A program made the position numbers and the translations under genes. Below the pieces are notes generated by a model. It ran no database searches and had not been told where the DNA came from. It worked only from the letters and a program-made list of their open reading frames with translations. Below are positions 1 through 6,504 of a stretch of 46,916 bases of DNA, piece by piece; within the stretch, counting starts at the first letter, position 1, and each line of letters begins with the position of its first letter. The stretch is from a virus. The stretch lies in the IMG/VR virus record IMGVR_UViG_3300030106_003861, positions 1-46,916 of that record. One strand, written 5' to 3'.

Positions 1-523
1 CCCCCTCGACAATCACTATTGGGTCTTCAGGTTTTACCCGTTCTATACCGTAAAACGAGGAGGCGCTGCCCTCCTGTATGAAATCCTTGATCTCTATGCC
101 ACGATATTTGACTGCGTAAATATTATCCGAGACAGGATCGACGTATGGAAAGCCGCAACATAGCTCCTCTTTGCCAGCTTTTCTCAGCCATTTGCTGGCA
201 GACAATACGCGCCCAGAGGATATCACCTCCTCAGACAAGCCACGCTTCTTCAAGTAAGTGACGGCAGCGTCTTCGATCTTCTCAATAGGCGGTTTAAATT
301 TTACAATATTATCTTGCTTTTCTTCCCTCATTGTCCCCCCGTTCTCTCCGCAATGATGGCAAAGCCACCGAATGTCATTTTCAATAACCTTCACACTGAG
401 GCATCGTTGTCTCTGATTTGAACGCCTGCGCGTGTGACTACAGACCGGACAAGTATGTCTGTACTGACCGTCAGAACGGTTGCCAAAAAGCGCACGAATT
501 TCACTTGATATATCGTTAGTCAT
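1..523 (-). CDS. DNA primase (primase-helicase type), N-terminal part; runs off the left edge
   Basis: Reading leftward from the ATG at 521-523 gives an open frame to the window edge (174 codons). It starts MTNDISSEIRALFGN and carries a zinc-finger pattern CPVC then CHHC about 25 residues later, as in the zinc-binding domain of T7 gp4-like and DnaG-like primases. The last visible residues, PIVIVEG, match the first acidic TOPRIM motif (VEGE). The role would be primer synthesis, possibly with a fused helicase, but the helicase part would lie outside the window. An AGAGGTG ribosome site precedes the start. Stopping after the first TOPRIM motif is due to the window edge, not a lesion. It follows the RusA-like gene in the same direction with a 23-bp gap. 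Confidence 0.8.
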   Translation of the reverse strand, partial: MTNDISSEIRALFGNRSDGQYRHTCPVCSHTRRRSNQRQRCLSVKVIENDIRWLCHHCGENGGTMREEKQDNIVKFKPPIEKIEDAAVTYLKKRGLSEEVISSGRVLSASKWLRKAGKEELCCGFPYVDPVSDNIYAVKYRGIEIKDFIQEGSASSFYGIERVKPEDPIVIVEG

Positions 524-546
524 TAGTCACCTCTCCATTGGGGATA

Positions 547-945
547 TCAGGAATTACTCAGTCGCGCAACCTTGATAATTGTATGTGGGTTCTCTTTGTC
601 CAACCCATGCAAGATAATTTTTGCCTTAATCTGTCGATCATTCTTGATCACATAGTCCTGCAAAAGGTCCATAATTAAACTTTCATCTAGGTCAGGACGA
701 CGACTAGCATAAAAGATATGGCAAGCTAGGATAACATCGTCTGTTACCAGAGGGTCTAAGACCGGGCATTGCCTCCGAAATATCTTCTCGTAGCCACGCG
801 CCTTGTCAGATTTAATTAATGCTGGCCGGTTCCCAAACTTAACTAATTTTCTTGAGTTCGATTTGCTTGCCGGTTCACCAACTATAGTACATTCAAAAAA
901 CCAGTTAAATTTTTTACCAAAATCATTTAAATTATCTATTGCCAT
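547..945 (-). CDS. RusA-like Holliday junction resolvase
   Basis: This 132-residue protein has the RusA layout: an N-terminal strand FECTIVGEPASKSNSR, then RRPDLDESLIMDLLQDYVIKND with acidic residues spaced as in the RusA active site (PDLDE, LLQD, KNDRQI), and a final K at KAKI. RusA enzymes cut four-way junctions as dimers; in phages they resolve recombination and replication intermediates before packaging. The length is normal for the family (about 120-140). It lies between the primase and the divergent recombination operon, which fits the role. Only 31 bp separate it from the divergent gene at 977, so any promoter for either gene must overlap coding sequence. Confidence 0.78.
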   Translation of the reverse strand: MAIDNLNDFGKKFNWFFECTIVGEPASKSNSRKLVKFGNRPALIKSDKARGYEKIFRRQCPVLDPLVTDDVILACHIFYASRRPDLDESLIMDLLQDYVIKNDRQIKAKIILHGLDKENPHTIIKVARLSNS

Positions 946-976
946 TACACGCCTAATTATTTAAGGTTCGCCATTC

Positions 977-1837
977 ATGAGGTACACAAATAAAAATGAC
1001 TTACCTGAGCCTGTCGTTCGAGCATTGACAGAGTTCGAGGGTTCACCGGAAAGAATCGATGGTATTCGCGTTACCACGCTTATCGATTCTCCCAGAATTT
1101 CGCAATTGAGGCAAGAGCACTCACACAATATTACGGAGGATGTTAGCGAGTTAGTTTATCGCGTCATGGGCACTGCGATACATAAAGTTTTTGAGAATGC
1201 CAGCAGCAATTCATATGTTGCTGAAGAGAGGTTGTCTCATACGGTAGATGGTACTCTCATATCGGGTGCTATCGATCTTCAGTATGAGGATGATGGACTT
1301 GTTGACCTCAAGGACTTCAAGAGCACAAGTGTTTACAAGGTCATGCAAGACGGGCACCCAGATTGGGAGAGGCAGCTTAACGTATATGCGTTTTTGGTGC
1401 GGCACTCCAAGGGATTAAAAGTTAGATCGTTAAGTGTTATTGGCGTGTTGAGGGACTGGCGAAAGGCTGATGCAGATAGAAGGGCAGGGTATCCATCAGC
1501 GCCTATTTTGGAGCTTGATGTTCCGCTTTGGTCGGAGGAAGAGCAGGATGCGTTTGTGAGAGAGAGAGTGAGGCTGCATAAAGTTGCCGAGTTGGAAAAA
1601 GAATTCTCAGGTCTGCCAGAATGCACGGATGAAGAACGGTGGACAAGACCCGGTAAGTGGGCTGTGCACAAGGGCAAAAACAAACGCGCATTAAAACTGT
1701 TTGATACAAAAGAGGAGGCAGAGGCTTTTGCAAAAGAAACAAACGATAGGAGAGTTGAAGAAAGAAGGTCCGAGTATGTTCGTTGTTCTAATAATTATTG
1801 TCGAGTTAACGCATGGTGTGAACAATGGTTAGATTAA
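977..1837 (+). CDS. PD-(D/E)XK superfamily nuclease (RecB/Cas4-like exonuclease)
   Basis: The 286 residues show the RecB/Cas4-like order: GTAIH (G65-H69), then GAID with D100, then DLKDFKST with the D/E-x-K motif around 110-115, then the helix motif QLNVYAFL (Q133). Such enzymes trim DNA ends to expose single strands for an annealing protein; here a Sak3-type annealing protein follows two genes later. The C-terminus has three cysteines (C270, C275, C281), reminiscent of the iron-sulfur cluster of AddB/Cas4 nucleases. No N-terminal fourth cysteine is seen, and the remaining Cys lies mid-protein in PECTDEE, so a cluster is uncertain. It is the first gene of the rightward operon and overlaps the next gene by 13 bp. 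Confidence 0.75.
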   Translation: MRYTNKNDLPEPVVRALTEFEGSPERIDGIRVTTLIDSPRISQLRQEHSHNITEDVSELVYRVMGTAIHKVFENASSNSYVAEERLSHTVDGTLISGAIDLQYEDDGLVDLKDFKSTSVYKVMQDGHPDWERQLNVYAFLVRHSKGLKVRSLSVIGVLRDWRKADADRRAGYPSAPILELDVPLWSEEEQDAFVRERVRLHKVAELEKEFSGLPECTDEERWTRPGKWAVHKGKNKRALKLFDTKEEAEAFAKETNDRRVEERRSEYVRCSNNYCRVNAWCEQWLD

Positions 1838-2070
1838 TATTTTTAATAGTTGCGTGTATGATTTTCAGCGGTTGCGTACATATAGTAGTGCCTTCAGCTT
1901 TATCTCACATAGTGACCCATTCTAGGTTTGAACGGGTAGGAGAGAGACTAGACAAGCTAGAAGGTAAAAAAGAAGAGCATAAAGAGGAGCAGAGAGAGGG
2001 ACGGAAAGAGGAACAGAAAGAGGAACAGGCACGGCAACTCGTTTATGTGCCATCGATATTTCAGAAATAG
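1825..2070 (+). CDS. Small lipoprotein with a Lys/Glu-rich tail
   Basis: The 81 residues begin with a hydrophobic signal (MVRLIFLIVACMIF) and a lipobox SGC at residues 15-17, predicting lipid attachment and membrane anchoring. Residues about 45-70 are a highly charged tract built on repeats of KEEQ/REG, probably a single alpha helix or coiled coil. The start overlaps the nuclease gene by 13 bp and has a GGTG site 6 bases upstream. No family is recognised. A lipoprotein inside a DNA recombination operon is unexpected. It might act at the envelope early in infection, for example in superinfection exclusion, but that is only a guess. Confidence 0.6.
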   Translation: MVRLIFLIVACMIFSGCVHIVVPSALSHIVTHSRFERVGERLDKLEGKKEEHKEEQREGRKEEQKEEQARQLVYVPSIFQK

Positions 2071-2097
2071 ATTTATAACAGAAGAAGGTGACAAAAG

Positions 2098-2958
2098 ATG
2101 ACGACAAAAAAGAAACCGTGGGACATCCTCAGCAAAATTGACTGCGCTGATAAAGTTGAGAACAAAAACGGGTTGACATACCTGTCATGGGCATGGGCGT
2201 GGGGCATTCTCAAGACGCATTTCCCTGACGCTTCTTTCGAGAAACACTATTTCGATGGATTACCGTATGCGGCAGACCCCAATGGTTACGCCTATGTCAA
2301 GGTTAGCGTAACTGTTGAGGGTGCAGAGGTCACCGAGACGATGCCTGTTCTCGACTATCGGAACAAAGCAGTCAAAAACCCAGATGCTTTTTCGGTCAAC
2401 TCTTCACTTCAAAGATGCCTAACCAAGGCGATTTCGTATCATGGCTTAGGCCACTACATCTACGCTGGGGAAGATTTGCCGCCAAACGACGGCGAGGAAG
2501 CACAGGAAAAAGCACCCAAAGAGGTGGCGAAGAAGCCAAAGGTGCAGAAAGAAAAGCCTCAGGTTAAAATTAACCCAGCCAATGTTAAATTAGAGGAGTT
2601 CCGCTCTCAATTCCTAGACCATCACGCAGATATTGTTGAGATGGACGAGGATGCGAAGCTTGCTGATATAACAGAAAGTGACAGCTTCGATGTGGTGCTC
2701 AAGGTGTTTGAGACATTCATGCCGCGCATCCACGATAAGTGGGGAGCGGGACCGGAAGAAGGTTACAGCGGCGAAGATATGTACGAGAGCAACGATGATT
2801 GCGTAAAGGCAATTGAAAGGTTCTACCTAAAGAACAAAAAGGTAGTTTCAATGCTGTCCTCGGATGCGCCATCTTACCATAAGCAGGTGATGGGTATATT
2901 CAAGGCAGCTAAAGGAGCAGCCCAGAAGGGTGAGCAGTATGAAGGAGTAGCAGCGTAA
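2098..2958 (+). CDS. Single-strand annealing protein, DUF1071/Sak3 type
   Basis: The N-terminal 140 residues match the DUF1071 (Sak3) family: YLSWAWAWGILK near residue 28, then FSVNSSLQRCLTKAISYHGLGHYIYAGEDLP at about 100-130. Members are phage recombinases that anneal complementary single strands. The C-terminal half is charged and poorly conserved; residues 138-160 form a Lys/Glu/Pro linker. It is preceded by an AAGGTG site 8 bases before ATG, and its stop TAA overlaps the ATG of the SSB-like gene (TAATG). Together with the nuclease at 977 this makes a Red-like exonuclease/annealing pair. Inside the gene at 2562-2575 is an exact copy of the GGTTAAAATTAACC palindrome found elsewhere in the window. 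Confidence 0.72.
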   Translation: MTTKKKPWDILSKIDCADKVENKNGLTYLSWAWAWGILKTHFPDASFEKHYFDGLPYAADPNGYAYVKVSVTVEGAEVTETMPVLDYRNKAVKNPDAFSVNSSLQRCLTKAISYHGLGHYIYAGEDLPPNDGEEAQEKAPKEVAKKPKVQKEKPQVKINPANVKLEEFRSQFLDHHADIVEMDEDAKLADITESDSFDVVLKVFETFMPRIHDKWGAGPEEGYSGEDMYESNDDCVKAIERFYLKNKKVVSMLSSDAPSYHKQVMGIFKAAKGAAQKGEQYEGVAA

Positions 2959-3323
2959 TGAAGGCAAACTTTGGTGGCGGTAACTTCTTTCGCAATAAGC
3001 GGAAGATAGAAACCATGAATGTCCGGTTGGACTTTGCAAGTAACCACAACCCCAAGCAACCCGATTTCTCAGGCGATATTGAGATCACAAAGGATTGCGT
3101 AAAGTTCCTTATGGAGGCTTTTAAGAATCGAGAAACTGATCGTAGTAAACGCCGCCAAACTGAGGGGCAGGAGATCGTTAAGCTAGAGGTTGGTGGTCGC
3201 GTGTGGGAAAGTCGTAGCGGCGATCAGTACTTCTCTATGTGGCTCCAAGAGCCATATAGGAAACCAGAGCCGCAGCAAGCACCAGCAGATGAAGTTGAGC
3301 TTGATGACGAGATACCGTTCTAA
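2958..3323 (+). CDS. Probable single-stranded DNA-binding protein
   Basis: This 121-residue protein has a basic middle (NRETDRSKRRQTEGQEI), two likely beta segments (VKLEVGGRVWES and YFSMWLQEPY) and an acidic tail ending DDEIPF. The same terminal pattern (acidic residues then I-P-F) is used by bacterial and phage SSBs to recruit partner proteins. The fold itself is not recognisable from sequence alone. Translational coupling (TAATG) to the upstream annealing protein supports a role in binding single strands during recombination or replication. MNVRLDF at residue 20 is a possible later start, but the overlap with the upstream stop favours the first ATG. Confidence 0.6.
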   Translation: MKANFGGGNFFRNKRKIETMNVRLDFASNHNPKQPDFSGDIEITKDCVKFLMEAFKNRETDRSKRRQTEGQEIVKLEVGGRVWESRSGDQYFSMWLQEPYRKPEPQQAPADEVELDDEIPF

Positions 3324-3582
3324 GAAATGGTTAGCGCGTGTCAGGGAAGAGCCGTGCTTAATATGCGGCTCTCCCTACACTGTAGCTCATCATGTAATGT
3401 TCACGGCACCCGCCGCCATGTCCCTCAAAGTACCGGACGATAAGACTGTCCCTTTGTGTACTCCTCATCACATGGAGCTTCATATGGATGGTAACGAAAG
3501 ACGATGGTGGGCCAAACAAGGAGTTGATCCAGAAGAATGGATAGCGAAATTCGAGAGCGAAGTTACGGATTTGAAGCGGTAA
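3304..3582 (+). CDS. HNH-type endonuclease-like protein (Ref/DUF968-like zinc fold)
   Basis: Visible motifs are PCLICG (CxxC), AHHV, then VPLCTPHHMELH, in the order expected of a His-Me/HNH finger with zinc-binding cysteines and histidines, like phage Ref, NinG or DUF968 proteins that act on recombination intermediates. The frame is open further upstream (to 3190), but that part encodes an unconserved-looking peptide antisense in style to the SSB gene. The ATG at 3304, giving MTRYRSKKWLARV, fits the family, which starts shortly before the first CxxC. ATG at 3289 is an alternative. It overlaps the SSB-like gene by 20 bp and the next gene by 46 bp. Confidence 0.62.
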   Translation: MTRYRSKKWLARVREEPCLICGSPYTVAHHVMFTAPAAMSLKVPDDKTVPLCTPHHMELHMDGNERRWWAKQGVDPEEWIAKFESEVTDLKR

Positions 3583-3971
3583 AGACCGCGCTTCGCCAAA
3601 CAAAGGACGGCATAGCCGTAACAATGGTTGTCCACCCAAATGATGTTCCCCCTGATCTTATGAGTGATCCAATTGGTTCGCGGTATATGATCGGGATGGC
3701 ACGATTAGACGAGCAAGAACAGATTATCGAGCCTGAGAGTGTGAAAGAAGGAAGGAAACTATCTAATCAAGCAGGAATGTTTTGTCGAGATCATACGTTC
3801 CAGCAATGGTTGGTAAACAAAGACCTCGCTTTCACAGCGGATGAGGAGAGCGCAATCGCTGCTGTAAGAGAGTTTTGTGAGATTGACAGCAGATCAGAGC
3901 TTAAATCCAACGACAGAGCACAAGCTGCGTGGGTAGATTTATTAGCTCAATTTGAAACGAGAGGTGAGTGA
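3537..3971 (+). CDS. Conserved-looking phage protein of unknown function
   Basis: The 144-residue soluble protein has no signal, membrane segment or recognisable catalytic motif. Its N-terminal third is beta-rich (DGIAVTMVVHP, SRYMIGMARLDE), followed by a helical half rich in charged residues. The ATG is preceded by AGAAGA inside the HNH gene, and the stop overlaps the following start, so the three genes are packed head to tail. Its position among recombination genes suggests an accessory role in DNA processing, but nothing in the sequence proves this. Confidence 0.6.
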   Translation: MDSEIRERSYGFEAVKTALRQTKDGIAVTMVVHPNDVPPDLMSDPIGSRYMIGMARLDEQEQIIEPESVKEGRKLSNQAGMFCRDHTFQQWLVNKDLAFTADEESAIAAVREFCEIDSRSELKSNDRAQAAWVDLLAQFETRGE

Positions 3972-4309
3972 TGCACGATGATAAAAAAATAATACTTGAA
4001 GAGGCAACAGATAAGGTTTGTGGAGATCGACATGATGATTATGGAGACGCCACACTGAACCACACGCGGATTGCAGCGTTGTGGAATGTTTGGATCACCA
4101 ATAGAAAGTGGGCCGGTCAACCTTTAACGGCATATGATGTTGCAATGATGATGAGCTTAACCAAGTTTGCTCGTTGCATGAATAAACCTAAGCATGATTC
4201 TCATGTTGATATTGCGGGATATGCAGCGGTGGCAAATGATATTTATGAAACCATAGTTGGAGTGCAGATTGATGGCGGGACAGAAGCATCGACCACGACG
4301 GATGGATGA
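3971..4309 (+). CDS. DUF6378-like phage protein
   Basis: The 112-residue helical protein carries EEATDKVCGDRHDDYGDA near the start, then LTAYDVAMMMSLTKFARCM and DSHVDIAGYAAVANDIYE. The spaced His/Asp/Glu residues and the GDRxxDYG motif resemble the DUF6378 family of phage proteins; I recall the family by motif, not by search. The arrangement of acidic residues on helices would suit a metal-dependent nucleotide hydrolase, but this is inference. A GTG at 3968 is possible; I chose the ATG at 3971, which overlaps the upstream TGA and sits a few bases after GAGGTGAG. Confidence 0.6.
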   Translation: MHDDKKIILEEATDKVCGDRHDDYGDATLNHTRIAALWNVWITNRKWAGQPLTAYDVAMMMSLTKFARCMNKPKHDSHVDIAGYAAVANDIYETIVGVQIDGGTEASTTTDG

Positions 4310-4568
4310 GAAATCCAGAACATGGAACATCGTGTTTCCCGTTAGATTGATAGAGGAAATCAAGGACAGAGCGTTTGAGCGGAACATGACAGCAGCGTCA
4401 TTGGTCCGAGAAATATTAGAAACACCCGGTGAGGTTGAGGATAACAACGACAACGACCTCAGAGAAAAGATATTTTCAATAGTTCGCAAGGAATTTACTC
4501 ACCCGAAGTACGCCAACGGCAAAACTCTAGGTGACATAATTGTTGATAGGGTGGAGAGGTCTCTTTAA
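4272..4568 (+). CDS. Ribbon-helix-helix (Arc/CopG-like) DNA-binding protein
   Basis: The 98-residue protein contains RTWNIVFPVRLIEEIKDRAFERNMTAASLVREIL, the pattern of a ribbon-helix-helix domain: one beta strand with alternating residues, helix, turn (NMTAAS) and second helix. Such dimers bind operator DNA with the strand in the major groove. A C-terminal acidic linker and a short helix follow. A TTG at 4257 is open in frame, but GGAG lies 9 bases before the ATG at 4272, so the later start is preferred. It is the last gene of the rightward operon and is a candidate regulator of it or of the late genes. Confidence 0.62.
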   Translation: MAGQKHRPRRMDEKSRTWNIVFPVRLIEEIKDRAFERNMTAASLVREILETPGEVEDNNDNDLREKIFSIVRKEFTHPKYANGKTLGDIIVDRVERSL

Positions 4569-4570
4569 GA

Positions 4571-4602
4571 AAAAGGAGAGCGGGTGACTAATCCGCTCTC
4601 CT
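4571..4602 (-). terminator. Intrinsic terminator for leftward transcription
   Basis: A perfect 10-bp inverted repeat (AGGAGAGCGG at 4574-4583, CCGCTCTCCT at 4593-4602) has a 9-base loop. Read leftward, the stem is followed by TTTTTCTT; read rightward, no T run follows. It therefore best stops the long leftward late transcript after the zinc-ribbon gene at 4748, just before that transcript would run into the convergent recombination operon. It may also weakly terminate rightward reading. Confidence 0.75.
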
Positions 4603-4690
4603 GCAACATGAGGTGACACTACTGACTACAATATAGTTAAGAGTAGGCGTCACAATAAAGATATCACAACAAACTAGAGGAGAGCAAGCC

Positions 4691-4876
4691 GTGATAGTAT
4701 CTTTGTCCTACATATTTGTAATAACACAGCTTGTTATTGCTTTTATTCTATGCCAAATAGCACTGTTGCTCACCATCACAGCAGTCTGCTACTGGGCGAT
4801 GACAGGATTCGCACTCTATATGCGCTCTCTTATAGACAAATCGTGTAGCCTGACCGCACCACGGACAATCCGATAG
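4691..4876 (+). CDS. Possible small membrane protein (alternative to the opposite-strand gene)
   Basis: A GTG start with a strong GAGGAGAG site 6 bases upstream opens a 61-residue frame. Residues 1-48 are almost entirely hydrophobic (two likely membrane segments) and the tail is basic. It lies antisense to the zinc-ribbon gene at 4748-4966 over most of its length, and the coding logic of the two is hard to reconcile. The zinc-ribbon protein has better motif support, so this may be chance. The ribosome site is the only positive evidence. Confidence 0.3.
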   Translation: MIVSLSYIFVITQLVIAFILCQIALLLTITAVCYWAMTGFALYMRSLIDKSCSLTAPRTIR

Positions 4877-4966
4877 ATTAGCGTCTTGACCTGTTTTTGC
4901 TTTTTGAACGCGCTCTAAGGTTTTTGGACGAATTGTTACGGGGGTTGCCGTCCCTGTGATGTACAT
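4748..4966 (-). CDS. Small zinc-ribbon protein
   Basis: The 72-residue protein has CPWC (C34, C37) and CESC (C52, C55) separated by 14 residues, a classical zinc-ribbon, followed by DCC and a final Cys. The N-terminal 30 residues are basic. Such small ribbons bind nucleic acid or partner proteins; the exact role is unknown. The start ATG has GGGAGATAAGAGAG just upstream. It overlaps the preceding HNH-like gene by 89 bp, more than usual for this genome, but there is no later start codon before the first CxxC. It is the last gene of the leftward late operon, ahead of the terminator at 4571-4602. Confidence 0.6.
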   Translation of the reverse strand: MYITGTATPVTIRPKTLERVQKAKTGQDANLSDCPWCGQATRFVYKRAHIECESCHRPVADCCDGEQQCYLA

Positions 4967-5099
4967 CTCTCTTATCTCCCTTTTTTAACTTCCCAGAATT
5001 GACCATCTTACGCCTCGCTTTGTTGCGAGAATTCCTGTTTGCCTTTTGCTTCGGCTTAGAATGATAATTTTTATATTCTTTCTTGTAATTTCTAGCCAT
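4878..5099 (-). CDS. Small basic HNH-like protein
   Basis: The 73-residue protein starts MARNYKKEYKNYHSK, is very rich in Lys, Arg and Asn, and carries DVHHRDGNPRNNSSKNL, which resembles the core of HNH homing-type nucleases (xHHxDxNxxNN..NL). The usual flanking cysteine pairs are missing, so it may be a degenerate or minimal DNA-binding version. Three in-frame ATGs lie at 5111, 5105 and 5099; GGAG six bases before 5099 decides the start. It overlaps the end of the hydroxylase gene by 8 bp. Confidence 0.62.
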   Translation of the reverse strand: MARNYKKEYKNYHSKPKQKANRNSRNKARRKMVNSGKLKKGDKRDVHHRDGNPRNNSSKNLRARSKSKNRSRR

Positions 5100-5796
5100 T
5101 GCCATCTCCATAAAATATTTTTTGCCATTCCTTGTGGCGTTTTAAAGGTATGTTAACGTAGGAAAACAATCTTGCCATCCTAATCACACACCAGTTTAGC
5201 ACATTTATTGGAAACGGCAGAGGTTTTACGATATCAATGAATAAAACAGACCTGATCTCATCAGTGTCATTCACAGCAGTATGCTCATATGTATCGTCAA
5301 ACAATACGCATTTACCCTCCTCCCAGTGCAACTTCTTGCCATTCACCATCAAATAACACTTCTTCTCATTCGGTATATCTAGAGCCAGATGAAGTCTCAG
5401 AACGCCCGAATACGGGCCTGCGTGTGGATTTAAAACTTTGCGAGGCCCTAACACTGAAACATACGCACTAATAATGCTTGAGTGGTCAGATATAATCTTA
5501 ACGGTCTCAGGCATTTGCTCACAGTTCTTGGGGAACCATATATTGGCCCCCTTCAAGAAAAATAAACGCCACTTATCATCATTGGATATTTCTATTTGAT
5601 GGGGCGATATCTCCTGAAATGGAGCAAAGTCGTCGTATCTCTTGATTAGCTCTTTATACTCAGCCTGTATCACCGAGAAACTATTCTCTAAATCAGACGA
5701 TCCTGAGAACAGGGAGGCAGGATATATCTCTTGCGTACCCCACTTGTTATATTTTCTGTAAAGGGGTTGTAAAATTTTTTCTACAAAAAGAGCCAC
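5092..5796 (-). CDS. Aspartyl/asparaginyl beta-hydroxylase-like 2OG-Fe(II) dioxygenase (LpxO/AspH family)
   Basis: The 234-residue protein has the family core: NPHAGPYSG with H125, the R134-L-H136 pair, W158-EEG, FDDTYEH with H172, and R182 for 2-oxoglutarate binding. The HxG rather than HxD form at 125-127 is like AspH. Spacing and the hydrophobic/basic C-terminus resemble bacterial LpxO, which hydroxylates lipid A acyl chains. Substrate cannot be decided from sequence: a virion or host protein, or host lipid A. The start is a GTG without a good ribosome site; a GGTTAAAATTAACC palindrome fills the gap before it. It lies directly after the lysis cassette. Confidence 0.8.
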   Translation of the reverse strand: MALFVEKILQPLYRKYNKWGTQEIYPASLFSGSSDLENSFSVIQAEYKELIKRYDDFAPFQEISPHQIEISNDDKWRLFFLKGANIWFPKNCEQMPETVKIISDHSSIISAYVSVLGPRKVLNPHAGPYSGVLRLHLALDIPNEKKCYLMVNGKKLHWEEGKCVLFDDTYEHTAVNDTDEIRSVLFIDIVKPLPFPINVLNWCVIRMARLFSYVNIPLKRHKEWQKIFYGDGNG

Positions 5797-5797
5797 G

Positions 5798-5811
5798 GGT
5801 TAAAATTAACC
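5798..5811. repeat. GGTTAAAATTAACC palindrome, junction copy 1
   Basis: A perfect 6+2+6 inverted repeat lies in the 14-bp gap between the coiled-coil gene (stop 5811-5813) and the GTG start of the hydroxylase (5796). It takes the place where a ribosome site would be expected. See the matching copies at 29173, 38883 and 46778. Confidence 0.7.
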
Positions 5812-6152
5812 TATAAATCTAACTTCGGATGTTTCCCGTTGTGCATCTTCTTCAATGAGTCAACATCATTTCGCAAAGCGGTTATAGAAACGTCCATCCT
5901 CTCAAGAGATCGATGCAATTTTTCTCTAGCGTCTGGACTCATCATTCCGCTAATAACATCCATCCTTTGGCCGACCAAATCTGTTGCATTATCATTTCGA
6001 TCAAGTCGAGAGTCTAGTTTAGCCAATTTTTGAATAGAATCTTTAAGGTTCTGTTCTAGTTCAGAGACTTTCTGCCTGACAACAATAAAACTCGTAATCA
6101 CACTAGCTGCCATACCTGCTATGGTGATTATCATGCGAGCGTCTAATTCCAT
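5811..6152 (-). CDS. Membrane-anchored coiled-coil protein of the lysis region
   Basis: From the ATG at 6152 the 113-residue protein has an N-terminal membrane segment (IITIAGMAASVITSFIVV) followed by about 80 residues of heptad-rich helix (VSELEQNLKDSIQKLAKLDSRL onward). This is the topology of an inner-membrane spanin or of small DUF2730-like phage proteins. The frame is open to 6191, but GGGGG six bases before 6152 and a 1-base gap to the upstream stop favour 6152. Next to a lipoprotein gene and the holin, an i-spanin role is plausible but unproved. A second protein of similar build is encoded at 33772-34047. Confidence 0.6.
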   Translation of the reverse strand: MELDARMIITIAGMAASVITSFIVVRQKVSELEQNLKDSIQKLAKLDSRLDRNDNATDLVGQRMDVISGMMSPDAREKLHRSLERMDVSITALRNDVDSLKKMHNGKHPKLDL

Positions 6153-6153
6153 C

Positions 6154-6504
6154 TTATGCCCCCGAAACACCAACCCCAATTGCGATAACACACGCTAATG
6201 GAGGCGCTCTAAGAACAACCATATACCCAGCGACATCCATTTCTCTTTGAAATGTTGTAAGAAGATACCCGTTAGAGCTATTAATTATTTGACTAAATAT
6301 CGTGTAATTCTGAGCATACAAAAGACCAAGCAACTCAGAATCCACATAACACGGCGCTGTTGCCTTAACTTGTGTAACTACCGGCAAATTATCTATTGCA
6401 AAATTCGTAGGCTCAGAGTTAGCTGAGGGCGCATCAGGGGATGCAACGCAACCAGACAAGATTATAGATAATAAAAATCCTACCCTTGCAAACCTACTTA
6501 TCAC
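6154..6504 (-). CDS. Lipoprotein of the lysis region (possible o-spanin)
   Basis: The 116-residue protein has a basic start (MISRFARV), a hydrophobic stretch and the lipobox LSGC at about 16-19, followed by a Pro/Ser-rich linker. The C-terminal half is moderately hydrophobic and ends in a glycine-rich segment. It would be exported and lipid-anchored. Its place between the 3TM holin and the membrane coiled-coil protein suggests the outer-membrane half of a two-part spanin, though it is longer than most. The start is GTG with GGAG 8 bases upstream; it overlaps the holin gene by 11 bp. Confidence 0.58.
   Translation of the reverse strand: MISRFARVGFLLSIILSGCVASPDAPSANSEPTNFAIDNLPVVTQVKATAPCYVDSELLGLLYAQNYTIFSQIINSSNGYLLTTFQREMDVAGYMVVLRAPPLACVIAIGVGVSGA

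Noticed and set aside
3190-3303. N-terminal extension of the HNH protein
   Set aside because: It is an out-of-frame reading of the SSB-like gene, without domain similarity; the later ATG fits the family.
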